Positions 47,661 through 60,860 of a stretch of 64,000 bases of DNA are shown here, piece by piece. Made by a program: the position numbers and the translations under genes. This DNA is from Massospora cicadina (taxonomy: Eukaryota > Entomophthoromycota > Entomophthoromycetes > Entomophthorales > Entomophthoraceae). The notes beneath the pieces are model-generated. The model made no database searches and was not told the DNA's origin. It saw only the letters and a program-made list of their open reading frames with translations. Where the stretch lies: contig JAKSZP010018510.1 of NCBI GenBank assembly GCA_022478985.1, positions 1 to 64,000 on the forward strand, in the 5' to 3' direction. Position 1 is the first letter of the stretch; every line of letters starts with the position of its first letter.

Positions 47661-50070
47661 ATGACGAGTCCTCATTCGTTCCAACATAATTTGATCAGAT
47701 TCTGGGTGCGGTATGTTGAAGAAGCCTGGGAGGCACCTAACCATGAACCAACATTATTTACTTTAATGAACCAGGGGATGATGAAGTTATGATTACTTTG
47801 CAATTCAAGAATTACCCTGAGCTGATGACTAACCAACAAGGACGCTCCACAAATGTGACTCCCCAACAACTGAGAAATATTATGGAATGGCTGTTGCATG
47901 GGTATCGCTTATATGAGGATGAGACTGTGGAAAATGCCCTGAGTTTATTCTATAACCATCATGATCAAGAAAATTAATATGCACTGTACATGTCTTATTT
48001 GGATGCAACTACCATGGGGTTAGCTCGCTGCCTTGGTACCCACAGAATTGAGGAATATTTAGTTGCTTATGTGCAACCTTTGATTTGCCAGCTATTGCAT
48101 GTGCTGGCTCACCATATTATTGAAATTGGAGATGTATTATGGCTTGCGTGAGCAAAAAAGCACAACACTCGCCTCCTGCTCAACCACCTTAATCATTTGT
48201 TTCTAGAAATACAAGGGGCGCTGGCACAGATGGATCATTGTGTTGGGGACATCCGCCGTCAATTGGACATTCTGGTACCACAGTTAAATTTAGAATTACC
48301 TTGATTAATATTAGAACTGCTGGATCAGCATGGCCTATTGGTAGAGTGGATTCAGGATGTAACAACATTGGGGAATAATACCAAGCGCTTTATGATGTAG
48401 CTAGCCAAATTGGGTGGAAGCTCTTGAAGCTGTGATTGCCCAGCTCAAGAAAAAAAGACCCTGATGGAACAGCAAGTGGCGGCCCAAGTCAGCTCTCTAT
48501 AGATGGAATTAACCCAACTTCATATTAAATGGAATACACAGCAAATGACAGAGAACGCGCTTATCCTTTGGTCAACCTCTCCAATATCTCCAGCTTATTT
48601 GTCAGGTTACACAACTGAAAGTTGTTAGTCAGTCTGAGCGCCAACAAGCCTTTCCTCTTCCAATTGGTGAGACAAGAGAGTATGCAGACATGCACGGGCG
48701 CCTTGATACCCTTTGATGGGCCAATGAGGAATTGGTATGGAAACAAGCCACCCTTGGTAACCAAATAAATGAGGCCAATCAACAAGCGGAAAATGCTAGT
48801 TGGCAGCAAACCTGCCTGCAGAACATAATCAAAGAGGTTCTCACATGATTAAAAGCCATGGAACAAAAACTGAACGGTGAGAGGAAATTCCGCTGGGAGT
48901 TGCAACATCATTATGATATGCTATACCAGGAATTTCAGGATGGACTGTGTAAATGCCATTCAGTTAAAGCGGAGCAGTTGATCAATGAACAGCTCACAGG
49001 GCATGCCAGAGCTGGGGGAAATGTGGCAGTCAGTAACGATTTGGGGGAAGAATGCTATGGATCAGCAAATGAATATCCCTTGGGCGCTACAATGGACCCT
49101 CCGCAGACACCCCTTCTTCTGAGTCCTTTTTGATGAAGTTGAGTCCATCCAGCCAGATGTATGATAATTCCCAAAGGGATGGTTCCCGTAGTCATTCCAA
49201 AACCAACACTCTTGCTCTTTGCAACAGGAATCTAGAGCAAAGTGAATTTGTGCATATTGAAAAATTACCTCCTTTCAGTCATGACAGGAATCTACACGGT
49301 TACTTTAAGTATTTTGAATTAACTGTGGAAGGTGTTACTGATTGACAAAAAGCAAAATTGTTGCTGTCCGCTTTGGATGTGGAAAGCGCTGATCAAGTTA
49401 ACTGCGATCTTATAAATGGCTCAGTATCCTATGAAGAAGTTAAAGCAATTGTTATCTGGCTGTTTGGGGGCATTACCAAGATGGCCCAACGGAAATCTGA
49501 CTTTATAACTATACAGTTTCACTAATACGAGACCCTTATAGAATTCGTTGAGAATTTTTCAGCGGAAGCACACGTCCTACTTGGAGCTAACATTTTATAT
49601 ACTGAGGATGATGGTATAGCAATGATGGTGGCTGTCAAGCCACATCAGGAACTATATAATGCTATGTCTCATGTGTTTGATGGAGATACTGGACTTATTC
49701 AAATCATGAACACCTTAAATAGACTCTCCACCATGATCAGCGCCCCCAACGTAGCCCAAAAAATCTCTGCTGTCCCCACAATAACCTCTTCAGGATATAG
49801 GCCGCAGCAACTGAAATATCAGCCGCTGGAACGTATTCATACTCCATGCAAGCCAGTGGACTCTTTTTGGACTCATGTACACTTCACCAGTTCGTCCATG
49901 ACCTTGAAACCATACTGGCAACTTCTGACCTGGTCCATCCGCCCCAAGCTATATATGTGAACCTTTTATAAACACTTGCTTCCAGTGCAGATGAAGAGGG
50001 CATTATGCGGGCAATTGTCCTAGCAAACCACAAGTGTATGCAATACCAACCAAGAAAATTGAGCAGGGAA
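47661..50070 (+). pseudogene. Element I gag with CCHC zinc knuckle
   Basis: Starts MTSPHSFQHNLIRFW at 47661. The line then continues in other frames with QQLRNIMEWLLHGYRLYEDE (47880), a long helical region (MEQKLNGERKFRWELQHHYD, 48858), and a capsid-like part with FSHDRNLHGYFKYFELTVEG (49280) and LIEFVENFSAEAHVLLGAN (49530). At about 49970-50030 comes the knuckle TCFQCR-stop-RGHYAGNC, a CX2CX4HX4C pattern with a TGA inside. At least five frame changes and stops occur. Several are shared with the second gag at 63125. Confidence 0.75.
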
Positions 50071-50089
50071 AAGCTCAAGCAGAGTAGAG

Positions 50090-51069
50090 ATGGGACGCTC
50101 TACCTCCGCTGAATCCAATTCACTTGTCCCTAACTCTTCCCAAACGTCTTTTTGGGTAAAATTGGAACTTCAATCGGATGATTTTTTATACCAGCAGCTT
50201 TTTTCAGATACTCCTGCTTCCACTTCTGAGTGTAAAAATTCACCCCATAGCCCTGAGTTCCGCAAAAATGTGCAGAAGCTCTATGCGTGGCAGATCCTGG
50301 AACAGACTGGCACCAGCAACGCGGATCTCTTGACAAATGTCACCTCTTTAGTAGGGGCTAACGTAGCCAAACTGGTGGAGAAAATCACTAGTGAGTATCC
50401 TCAGGTCAGCAAGGGCATTTCCTCCTTTTTGAGTAACACAAAGCCCTTAAACATACAAGTAATAAACAAAGATGGTTCTTCTTACTCGGAATGTACTTAC
50501 TGCAACATTTTTGCTTAAAACACAAAAATCCGCACTATCATCAACATGGGAGCACCTGTGAAAATAGTTTCCACTCAGTTGTTGGCTAAACTTAAGTTGA
50601 AACTGGATTTGGTACATCGAGTAGTATATGGGACCATGGGAATGTACAGAACTGTGTCTGAAGGAGCATATAGTGCGTTGACTTTACGATTTGGGTCAGT
50701 CTGGGTGTCCACTCTGGTGGTGGTTTTGCCAAATAACAACTATGATATGTTAATTGGCACAGCTTTTATAAGGAAATTTGGCGTTGTGATAAATATGGTG
50801 GAGGAAACTCTTACTATGTTAGGCCAACAGATTCCCATATATTTTTCCTCTTGTGAAATCCCAACAGATCCAGTCCACTCCAGTCAGATCAATCTAGCCT
50901 ACAGCAACGGAGTGATTCCTGTTCATTATTGGCGACTGAGTCATCAGACCAGGATCCTCCCCAACCAGATATATATGTACAAAGGGATCCCACTTTGGGC
51001 AATGCACGCTTTGAGCCTACCATCTGGACACCAGAGCATAGTAGGGACTGGGCTTGAAATCAATGTCCC
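50090..51069 (+). pseudogene. Element I protease
   Basis: A 142-codon frame (50090-50518) gives the gag-protease linker, SNADLLTNVTSLVGANVAKL and EYPQVSKGISSFL. The retropepsin follows at 50520-51069: TIINMGAPVKIVSTQLLAKL, where NMG replaces D(S/T)G, so the catalytic Asp (GAC) has become Asn (AAC). Then LRFGSVWVSTLVVVLPNNNY and MLIGTAFIRKFGVVINM are the conserved later strands. The frame then enters RT-linker sequence and is cut by H. Confidence 0.8.
51065..51069. other. Target duplication of H (left copy, GTCCC)
   Basis: GTCCC is repeated exactly at 59648-59652, on the other side of H. Confidence 0.85.
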
Positions 51070-52183
51070 TGTCAAAATCTGAGGATCAATCGCTTGGAAA
51101 TTAATATCCTGCACGTCTATTTGGGCTGAAGTTCCAATGTTTGATCCTTGATAGTGCCTGTAGTTTATGGGATTTGGACCATCTATTAACTCACTAGGCC
51201 TATTAAATTTGCCTTGACTCTTCTGGCTGATTTTGGGCGTAATTTTTCCTTCATAATCAGGAATTTTGTCTGAGGCAGGATTAAATACAAACTGGGGATT
51301 TGGTCCTTCCAGTTTGTCAAGCGCTTCTCCAAGGTTGGGATTTGGGATAAAAAACCAGTAAAAAGGATAAAATAAATAAGACTTTTATTGTAAGCTTATT
51401 ATTAGATTATGGTCATTAGGCCAGGCGCCAGTATTTATACCTCTAGGGCATCTCCTGGCCACATTCCAGCACAAAATTTCAACAGCTATTTTGCCACTCA
51501 GCTTGGCCTATGACTAAAACCTTTTCTTAGGTTCATTGGTGGCAAAATACTCTCAAAATTGGGAGAATTTCAGGTACAAAAATTATGATAAAAGCATGGG
51601 ACCATCTAGTACTAAAAAAATTATGATAAAATCATGCGAAGTTGTCCTAAGATCTTCAGGATTTCACTTTTTGTCCTACTGCTGACAAAACACCTTCTGT
51701 GAAATTTTGGCCTCAATTGAAGACAATGATGCACCCCTAATTGGGATGTCAGCAGGTCTCTTTCCTTGATAGCACTAAGTAACCCCTTTTGGGTGGTCCA
51801 CATAAGTGCTATCATGCCAATTACGTGTATTGACATACAAATTTTGCCCTCAGGTGAAAAGATTATGTTTTGCGTTCATCTGAAATTCTTAGGATTTTCA
51901 GATGTTAACTTTGGGTCATCCCCGACTTATTTTGTATATGATTGAATTAATTGTGTTTTGATAATTGGGACCATTTGCTGAGATTTGATGCGTCAGAATT
52001 GGCCATAATATGCAAGCATATTTGGGCTGAGCGCCTAATAAAATACTTGATCAAATTGTTGTTGAGATAATCAGCCCAAATTGTATGATAGCAATAGGCG
52101 TTAGCTCAAGCGTTGAAAGGGTAATAAGCCCAATCTGATGGTTGCCAAAGGTTTATTTTTGAGTCAACCACCAGAATCTGACA
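51070..52183 (-). repeat. 3' LTR of element H
   Basis: 1114 bp. It is longer than its partner because of a short local duplication around 51590-51640 (TTATGATAAAA repeated). Roughly 95 percent identical to the other copy by eye. Confidence 0.85.
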
Positions 52184-52194
52184 TTTTCACCCTC
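52184..52194 (-). other. Polypurine tract of element H
   Basis: The minus strand reads GAGGGTGAAAA directly before the 3' LTR. Confidence 0.6.
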
Positions 52195-53490
52195 TTGATC
52201 AAACATAAGCCCTAAGATTCCGATTAGCTTATGTTGGTCTTTACTTATTGGTCCAAACGCCCAATGAGATTAGAGTTGATTTTCTATTTAGTAACTTTGG
52301 CTGGACTGGCCAATGGGTCTGAAGAAAAATGGGCTGAATGCCCGTCGAGTTTGAAGTTGGATCCCCTCCCAACCTCAATTAAAAACTAAAATATCAATTA
52401 GTATAAAACTATAAGTATTTTTTGTATTTTTCAACTTTTTTTTTAATTGGCCCGCTTATTAAACCTTCTTAGGATTTTAGCATGGACTCAGTTTTATATA
52501 TGGCTGGTCCTAATATCCTTGATGGTGTATATGGACTTAGACACTTTCCAATTACTTTGAATGTCCCAACCCAGATGCAATCTAACTTTTGAATTCAGCC
52601 CAATCTGTGGGTGTTGCAGAATAGAACTTTGTCATTAACTTTGAATTCAGCCAGAGGGTAGCAATTTTCTAAGTTCTTTTGATGTCAGGCCTTTTTCTCA
52701 GCCAAACTGTTGTTGAAAACTTGTGCTTGTAGTTTGATTAAGGCATCCGCAAGCTTCTCAATGTACTGAGGGTAAGTGTTTTCACCGGGATCCTCTAGGG
52801 CCAAATAGCAGCGTTGATAGGGATGGGTGTCTACCACATAATACTTTAAACGGGGACATCCTGGTTGCCAAATGGTAGGAGATATTATAGGCAAAGACTG
52901 CCAAACTTATATATGTACTCCATTTGGATGGTTTAACCAAGGTTAATTTTCGGATAATGTTCACCAATGTAACATTTGCAAGCTCAACAGTCCCATTAGT
53001 TTTGGGGTGATAAGGAGCAGAAAGCACACCACGTACTCCCATTAGTTGGTTGAGCTTGGCGAGGACATTGGCGGTAAAGTTGGTTCCATTATTGGTCAGA
53101 ATAACCTGAGGGCATCCATGTTTATAATGATGTTTTCAAGTACTAACTTGGCGGTGGTTGCCGCTCCAGCTTCCCAAATAGCCTTGGCCTTGACCCATTT
53201 GGTCAAGTGGTCAATGGCTACAATTATGTACTTGGCCTTCATATTGCTTGTTGGAAGTGGGCCAACAACGTCAATAGATACAGTGTGCCAGGAAAAGTTA
53301 TACTGAACAAGCTGGTAAGATGTGCTTTTATGGAATGGTTTTTCACTTTGGCATTCTGCACAGCATTCTAGTGTTTCTTGGATGTCAAAATGCATTGACT
53401 CCCAGTAGTATAATTACTTCAGATGCTCTTTCGTCTTCTTGAATCCGCCATGCCCTATGGCCCTATGCGCTGCCATTATTAAGTCTGTTC
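52195..53490 (-). pseudogene. Element H integrase
   Basis: The zinc region is read at 53395-53330 (ECCAECQSEKPFHKSTSYQ). The core has WHTVSIDVVGPLPTSNMKAK (first Asp), then VILTNNGTNF where LTDNGTN is expected, so the second catalytic Asp is Asn. TNGTVELANVTLVN keeps the Glu. The C-terminal part reaches about 52500, with frames broken after LLFGPRGSR. Confidence 0.82.
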
Positions 53491-55030
53491 AAGCTGATGG
53501 TCTTAGAAAAGTAAACTTTTTATCCTTGACGATCTTGTAAAGCGCCCCGTTTTTGATGGTTGTATTTTTTTGTAGATCTGATAGTATTTTTTGACAGATT
53601 CGGGTTTCATCCTGATACTCTCCTCTAATCATCTTCATAAATAATTCATTGGAAGCCTGACTAAGTGTTGTGATGGCGGGAGTTGGGATAGACAGTTGGT
53701 GTTTTGGTGTTTTGCACCTGCTCAATGCTCAATAGTGTAGTCATAGGCTTGAAGCTTGAATGCCCAGCGCGCTAATCAGCCCTCAGGTTCTCTTAAGTTA
53801 TTTAACCATCTTGGGGAAGCATGATTGGTAACAACTTTGAAATGAGTACCATGAAGGTAGACCCAGAATTGCTTGCAAGCATATATGACAGCTAAGCATT
53901 CTCATTCCATCACCATGTAGTTCCTTTCATGAACGTTTAAGGTCTGACTAGTGAAGGCAACTGGATGTTATTCACCGTCTTCTCCAACTTGGGATAACAC
54001 AGCACCCACTGCTGTCTGGGATGCATCAGTTTGGACAATAAATTCGTGATCAAAGTCTGGATATCAAAGAACAAGCGCACTCAATAGGGCCAATCAGAGT
54101 TGGTCAAATGCATCCGGCAAGCTGGAGTCCAGTTGTATGGGGCCTTACCTTTGAGCAGATAGAAAAGTGGCTCTCTAAGTTGTGCAAAGTCGGCGATAAA
54201 TTGGCGATAGTACCCAATCATGCTTAGGAATGCTTGAATATCGCGCTTGTATTTGGGACATTTCATTTTGGAGATGGCATCCAGCTTAAGGGTTGGGGCT
54301 GAAGACCCGCTTTATTAGTCACAAATCCGAGGTATCTCAGTTGGTCTTTGAAAAGTGACCTTTTCTTGGCTTGATTTTTAAGTTTGCAGCAGCTAGCCTT
54401 TTGAAAACCTCCTCTAAGTGTTACAGGTGGTCATCAAAAGTGCGGCTGAAAACGTTGATATTGTCAAGGTACACTAGTAAACATGACAAGTTTAAATCTC
54501 CCAGGATTGTGTCCATTGCCCATTAGAATGTGGCTGGGGCGTTGCAGAGCCCTTGAGGCATTCTCATCAGCTGGAATAGGCCCTCTTGGGTTATGATTGC
54601 ACACTTCTTGCGCTTTTCTTTGGGAAGATCTATTTGACAATATCTGCTGATAAGATCCATTGCTGAGAAGAACTTCACGCCCCTTAGCCTATCCAAGGCA
54701 TCATCGATTTGTGGCAGTGGTTATGAGTCCTTCTTTGTGATGTTGTTTAGCTTCCAATAGTTGATTACTCAGTTGCTTCCATCCTTATTTTTTACTATTA
54801 AAATTGGTGCTACCCATGAACTTTTTGAAGGGACTAGCATGCCGCAATCAAGGAGTTCCTTAATCTCCTTGGATACTGCTTCTTCTGATAGTTTTGAGCG
54901 GGTAATTGGGCATAATCAAATAGGTTTTATGATCTTCAGTATTGATTTTGTGGGTGACACCATTAGCACAACCCAAGTCAAAATTGTCTTGTGCAAATAT
55001 TTCCCAATATTTAGCAATAACTCCTGAGCT
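53491..55030 (-). pseudogene. Element H reverse transcriptase and RNase H
   Basis: On the minus strand the RT palm spans about 54840-54440, including the catalytic strand LLVYLDNINVFSRTF at 54440-54485. The second Asp of YLDD is Asn (GAT to AAT). The connection is read at 54266-54081 (RDIQAFLSMIGYYRQFIADF), and RNase H at 54060-53700 down to ISIPTPAITTLSQASNELF. In-frame stops are common. Confidence 0.8.
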
Positions 55031-55599
55031 TGGCCTTTCTCAGAGTTGGTCAAGTTTCTTAAAAAGGTCATAGGGACAACATTATGTATGCTGAGTTGGT
55101 CTTTATTAGGGAGCTTTAATTTGACAAAAGTTATGAACTCATGGAATGAGTGAATTTCCGTGGTAGGGAACAGATGCAGAAAGGCGATTGTTTGATGTCA
55201 CCTAATGGAAATGGGCCAATTTTGCAGGTTCGCACATAAGATATGTATTTTTCTGTGGCCTGGAATGATGATACCAGGGGCAATGTTTGGTTTGAATCGA
55301 ATTTAGACCATGGTTGATATATTTCACCATAAAGGCCTTCCAAGATATTAATTGTTAGTCCTGTCAGGATGATTACTTGTTCTCCAGATGTTATAGTGAT
55401 GGTATGATTTGATCAAAGTGGAATGTCATTTGACTAATCAATATGAGTGGGAGTAGTTTTATCTTTAACCAAGCTTGGAATACTCAATCGGGATAACTCC
55501 ATCTTTGTAGGCCAGATTTATGAATAGGCTGGGTTTCTTTTTTCAACTGCCTTATCACGGTTGTAGTAAAGTGGAATAGCCTGGCCCAGAATGGTGAGA

Positions 55600-56000
55600 T
55601 TATCATCCTTATGATTGGTAACAACTCCATATCTTCTTAGGAAATCAGTCCAAATTAGGATATCATAGTTTGTATTTGGCAACACTATGGCAGGTGCTGT
55701 TACTAAAATGGATCCAAAAGGAGTGGTAGGGTACTGTAGGCGCCCAGAGATTTGGATGTATGCGCTCCAGCGGTTCCATATTCCTGACAGTGGGCAACAT
55801 CGGGTGCAATTTTCAGTTTTTTAACCAATTTTGTGCTGACTATGTTGATAGGAGCACCACTATCAACAATGGCCCAAACTCGCACCTTGTTTACCGCTAT
55901 GTCCACATAAGTACATTCAGAGTAGTTTTCAGAGGTATTTATTGTGTGAATGCTGTAATTTGCTGGCTGATTCCAGGTGTGAATTCAGGCTTGAGCAAAT
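55600..56000 (-). pseudogene. Element H protease
   Basis: The frame 55906-55703 reads KVRVWAIVDSGAPINIVSTK, with the catalytic Asp in an intact DSGA motif. VAHCQEYGTAGAHTSKSLGA and STLPLLLDPF follow. The ILG side continues near 55640 in another frame. It is homologous to the I and A proteases. Confidence 0.8.
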
Positions 56001-56384
56001 ATCTGGGATGTTATATGTTAAGGTCTTCATAGGAATGGCTACATGGACGTTGTTATGTTTAGGCAGGTCAGTTGAACATCTATATTGGAGGTTTAATTAT
56101 GGTCAATAATCTTCTTTGTGTAGGGTTTTGATACTTCAGTTAGGTCTTCCTTGGTAATTTTTAGGGTTTAGTTGCTTTTGATGTGGCTCTGGTAGTGACC
56201 ATCATGACATCATTAGCCACAATATGGTGGAGGTTATATTTAGCAACATCTTCAGCCCTAAAGAGCTCATCAGGGTCAGGTGGAGCGGTTTGAAAATCGG
56301 TGGAGTTAGAGCATTCCGCCTCTACTCCACCTGCTCTTTTCCTGTCTCATTGTCACTGTTAATTTCCCAAGCAAAGTTGACCCC

Positions 56385-58560
56385 ATGCTTTTTGTTAGAC
56401 CTTCTGAAGCATTGTCTAGCAAAATGCCCTTACTGACCGCAAATGTGGCAAGTATTTGGCCCTGGTTTCTGTTTTTGCTCGAATCTTTGGTTCATATTTT
56501 GGAAATTTTTCCTCTGGTCGGACATCAGGTTGCTTTTTGGGCCCAAAAATTGAAATTTTTGCTGATCTTTGGCCCGATTAGGAGTGTTGAAATTATGGAA
56601 ACAGCTTCTCAAGTAGTTGGTAAGCTCTTGGATTTCCAAGCTTCCATTGAAGGCAGGCAGCATAACATTGTGCAGTTCATGGAAGGGCATAATTGCGTGA
56701 TCCATTGTAATCTTGGCGTCGAATTTTTCTATTGCATTTCACCTTCACAGAACTTGTGCCTCATGGAAGAATCTATCCACAAAGTCCTTAATAGTCTCAT
56801 TCTGTTTGAATTCAATATTAAGAAGCTCTCTTTTTCGGGTTTTTAGTTTCTCAGGCCCTCCAAACTGTTTTGTTATAGCAATTTTGGCATCCATATATGA
56901 CCAATCGTCACCTAAATAGGGCATAATGAGGTAACAGCTATGGGCATCAAGTGAGTTAATCAGTGCCAATCCTTTCGCATGGTCTGATGCTCCTCTCAAT
57001 GCTTTTTCAAATAATTTGAGGAAGGAGTGAACATTTCCACCTTATCAAACTTTGGTAAATTCAGTGGCTTGAAGTCATCTCGCGCTATTTCAGCATAATG
57101 GTTGATACTTCTTCTTGCGTGTCATGGTGTATCATCGCCCATAATTGGCCCTCTTTCCCGTTGGGAAGTATCTGGAGTCAGTATTGATGCTAGGACTCTA
57201 GGCATAGAATGTATGTTCAAAATATCAGTTTCTGCATCGGTATCAATGTCTGATGATTCAACTTCATGATATTGCTCTAAACTACTGGATTCTGACACCT
57301 GAATTTGGCCCTATTACTTTCCCAGGCTGTTTTTTTGGCCGGATAATTGGAGCTTTTTCCTACTTCTTTTTTGTCAAAGTTGGGCGAGCATTAGCAGCCT
57401 TGCTGTTTGAGGGATTCAAATTCTTTTTTAAGGTTGTCATACTCCTCTTTGAATAAAGCTTGATTGGTTGTTAAGCTTTTTATATCTTTGTCCATACTGT
57501 CTCCTTGGGAATTTGCAGATGATAGCTGCATTATGAGTTCCCAATTTTCCTAAGTAATTCAGTATTTCTGGCATGCAATCTCGACATCACAGTCCAAAGT
57601 TTAGAAAATTCCTCTTTGATCTGGGCATCTTCTTCATCCCTATTCAGGACGGCTGTCTTTGCTGCAAGGTCCTCGAAGTTTTTGTTGATAGTTTCCAGCT
57701 CGGCCCAAACATACTCTTAAAAGTCATCAACTTTTACACATAACTCCAGGTGATTTCATTGGCCCGAAGTGGCATGTATGGTAAGTCATTCTGATTGATA
57801 CAATAGGTAATCTGAATGGCTTTCCAGATTTTGACAGCAGTTATTCATAGTTTGTACCCATTCTTGTGATAACCCATGGTGGGCCAGAACTTCTGCGGCT
57901 ATTATTGGGACTCCTTCGTTCAGAAACTCCTCTAGGGTGTTTAATCTCCCATGAGCTTCATTGGCAAGTCCCATATTGTCAACAATTGCCTTTTGAACTT
58001 CAGCAAAACTGGAATTTAGCTTGTCCAGTAGGGCTTTTGGGAAGATTGTTTCTCCCTTTGCACATGGTAGATTTCTGTGATTTCCAGATTTTGTCTAGCA
58101 ATTTTTCGTTGGGTATGCTTAATTGAGGGTTGAAAAAAGTTAATCAGGAATTTATTGGTTGCTTGAATGTCTGTGAGACGTATGGCAAGAGATGCCATGG
58201 TAGCGTCACAGTACTTCATATATATCTCCATCTTGAGTGCCTGGTCCTCAAGATAGTAGAACAGGCTGAATGAGGGAAAAATTTGTGAAGTACCAATCCT
58301 AAAACCCTGATATAGGGTTTCCAGCACAGATTTTACACTTGCAGATGTAAGATCAATAGGGCTGGTTGCATCTGCATGAGCTCCCCCACTGTGATAAGAT
58401 CCAGGGAGTAGGTGGTACCCGCTTCAAAGCCATGGTGGCTGGTATTAAAACAATCTGAGATTTCATTATCGCTGGTTTCCATCTCATTATCGCTTTCTCA
58501 TCTGGCCGATTTGCCAGGAATTGGTCATAGGAATCTATTCCGGATAATGTAACCAGTTTT
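56385..58560 (-). pseudogene. Element H gag with CCHC zinc knuckle
   Basis: The capsid-like region at 56999-56745 shows LALINSLDAHSCYLIMPYLG and IKDFVDRFFHEAQVL. The next frame (56705-56430) ends NTCHICGQ, a stop (TAA), then GHFARQCFRRSNKK, a CX2CX4HX4C knuckle interrupted at its sixth variable position. N-terminal helical frames lie at 57786-58327. The domain order and spacing are those of a Ty3/gypsy gag. Confidence 0.78.
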
Positions 58561-58572
58561 GAGTGAGCACCA

Positions 58573-59647
58573 GTCCAAAATCTGAGGATCGTTCACTTGG
58601 AAATTAATATTTTGCATGTCTATTTGGGCTGAAGTTCCAATGTTTGATCCTTGATAGTGCCTGTAGTTTATGGGATTTGGACCATCTATTAACTCACTAG
58701 GCCTATTAAATTTGCCTTGACTCTTCTGGCTGATTTTGGGTGTAATTTTTCCTTCATAATCAGGAACTTTGTTTGAGGCAGGATTAAATACAAACTGGGG
58801 ATTTGGTCCTTCCAGTTTGTCGAGCGCTTCTCCAAGGTTGGGATTTGGGATAAAAAACCAGGAAAAGGATAAAATAAATAGGACTTTTATTATAAGCTTA
58901 TTATTAGATAATGGTCATTAGGCCAGACGCCGGTATTTATACCTTTAGTGCATCTCCTGGCCACATTCCAGCACAAAATTACAACAGCTATTTTGCCACT
59001 CAGCTTAGCCTATGACTGAAACTTTTTCTTAGGTTCATTGGTGGCAAAATACTCTCAAAATTGGGAGGATTTCAGGTACAAAAATTATGATAAAAGCATG
59101 CAAAGTTGTCCTAAGATCTTCAGGATTTCACTTTCATCATACTACTAACAAAACACACCTTCTGTGAAATTTTGGCCTCAATTGAAGATAATAATGCACC
59201 CCTAATTGAGATGTCAGCAGGCCTCTTCCTTGATAGCACTAAGTAACCCCTTTTGGGTGGTCCACATAAGTGTTATTATGCCAATTAATTGTATTGACAT
59301 ACAAATTTTGCCCTCAGGTGAAAAAATTATGTTTTCGTTCATCTGAAATCCACAGGATTTTCAGATGTTAACTTTGGGTCATCCCCAAATTATTTTGTAT
59401 ATGTTTGAATTAATTGTGTTTTGATAATTGGGACCATTTGCTGAGATTTGATGCGTCAGAATTGGCCATAATATGCAAGCATATTTGGGCTGAGCGCCTA
59501 ATAAAATACTTGATCAAATTGTTGTTGAGATAATCAGCCCAAATTGTATGATAGCAATAGGCGTTAGCTCAAGCGTTGAAAAGGGTAATCAACCTGATCT
59601 GATGGTTGTCAAAGGTTTATTTTTAAGTCAATCACCAGAATCTGACA
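58573..59647 (-). repeat. 5' LTR of element H
   Basis: 1075 bp ending TCTGACA. The inner edge has drifted (GTCCAAAATC for TGTCAAAATC). The primer site just inside reads TGGTGCTCACTCAAAACTGG on the minus strand (58553-58572): the common TGGTGCTCACT core followed by different bases. Confidence 0.83.
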
Positions 59648-59652
59648 GTCCC

Positions 59653-60860
59653 TAAGGGGCTTTATGGAGAAATTTTGGCGCCTCACCAGCACTCACGGCT
59701 TGAACCACATGTGGCTCCAGGGTTACTGCTACCTGGGAATGGGGAGGTGAAAGTGCTGCTAGCAAACTTACAGAGAAAAGCAATAATGATCCAGCGGCAC
59801 CAAGTGGTGGCTTACCTACACTTTGTCCCTATAGAGGAAGTTCATTGTATTCATGATTTTGGCTCATGGGAGGATGTTAGACTACTGGCAAGCTCATTGT
59901 TAAGCGTACTGACCATGGTTCCACAGGAAGCACACACAGGATTATCGGCAGAACAGCAAGATAAGGCTATGGCACTATTTGAGAAGTATCAGGATATCTT
60001 TATACATGATGATTATGATTTGAGGTGCGCTCAAGGGGTGGTACATCAAATAGATATGGGGAATCACACTCTCATTCGATCAAAACCCTATTAGACAATC
60101 AAAAGTGGTGGAAGAGGTTGTCTCCAATGAGGTGGATAAACATATCGTGCAAGGAATTATAGAGCCATTAAACAGACTGTGGGCATCACCTGTGCTCATT
60201 GTAAAGAAAAAGGATGGCTCAAATTGAGTGGTTATTGACTATCATAAACTCAATAACATAATAAATAAGGATTCCTACCCTCTTCCACAGATTGATGATA
60301 CATTAGACCAATTGGGTGGGGCGAACTATTTTTCTGCCATGGATCTGATCTCAGGGTACTGGCAGATTGAATTGCCATTAGTGGAATGGGAGAAATGTGT
60401 GATCATCACCTCGAGAGGGTTGTTCCAGCCAACTCATATGCTGCAAGGGTTATGTAATGCCCCAGCTACGTTCCAGCATGCCATGAACATGAATATAGGT
60501 GATTCAAAGCTGTCCTGCGTCCTAGTTTACCTTGATGACATCAATGTGTTCTCGCGAATGTTTACAGAGCACCTGGGCCACTTGAAACAAGTGTTTCAGC
60601 ACTTCGCTGCTGCTAATATCAAAATTAAGCCTTGAAAGTGCCATTTCTTTAAAAACAATTGGAATACCTTGTGTTTGTCATGGATTCAAACGGGCTTAAA
60701 CTGCATCCAGAAAAGTGGAAGCAATAGGAAAGATGACTCACCCATGGAATAAGGGGGACATTCAGGTGTTTCTGGGGATGGTTGAGTATTACTGACAGTT
60801 CATTCCCAATTTCAGCTGCTTCAGGGCCCCACTTTTTAATTTAATAAAGAAAAACGCTTC
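59653..60860 (+). pseudogene. Element I reverse transcriptase
   Basis: After H, the protease-RT linker resumes at about 59675-60094 with VLTMVPQEAHTGLSAEQQDK and LFEKYQDIFIHDDYDLRCAQ. The palm (60228-60635) shows VIDYHKLNNIINKDSYPLPQ, YFSAMDLISGYWQIELP, LQGLCNAPATFQHAM and SCVLVYLDDINVFSRMF, with YLDD intact. The connection near 60750-60840 has a broken frame. Confidence 0.85.

Larger units (their letters stand above)
51070..59647 (-). mobile_element. Element H: Ty3/gypsy retrotransposon nested in I
   Basis: LTRs 51070-52183 and 58573-59647 flank a complete minus-strand order: gag with knuckle, protease, RT, RNase H, integrase. The ends form TGTCA...TGACA, with a perfect GTCCC duplication. 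The reading of I continues across it, from the protease side at 51069 to LLLPGNGEVKVLLANLQRKA at 59720. Catalytic residues in RT and integrase are lost. Confidence 0.88.
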
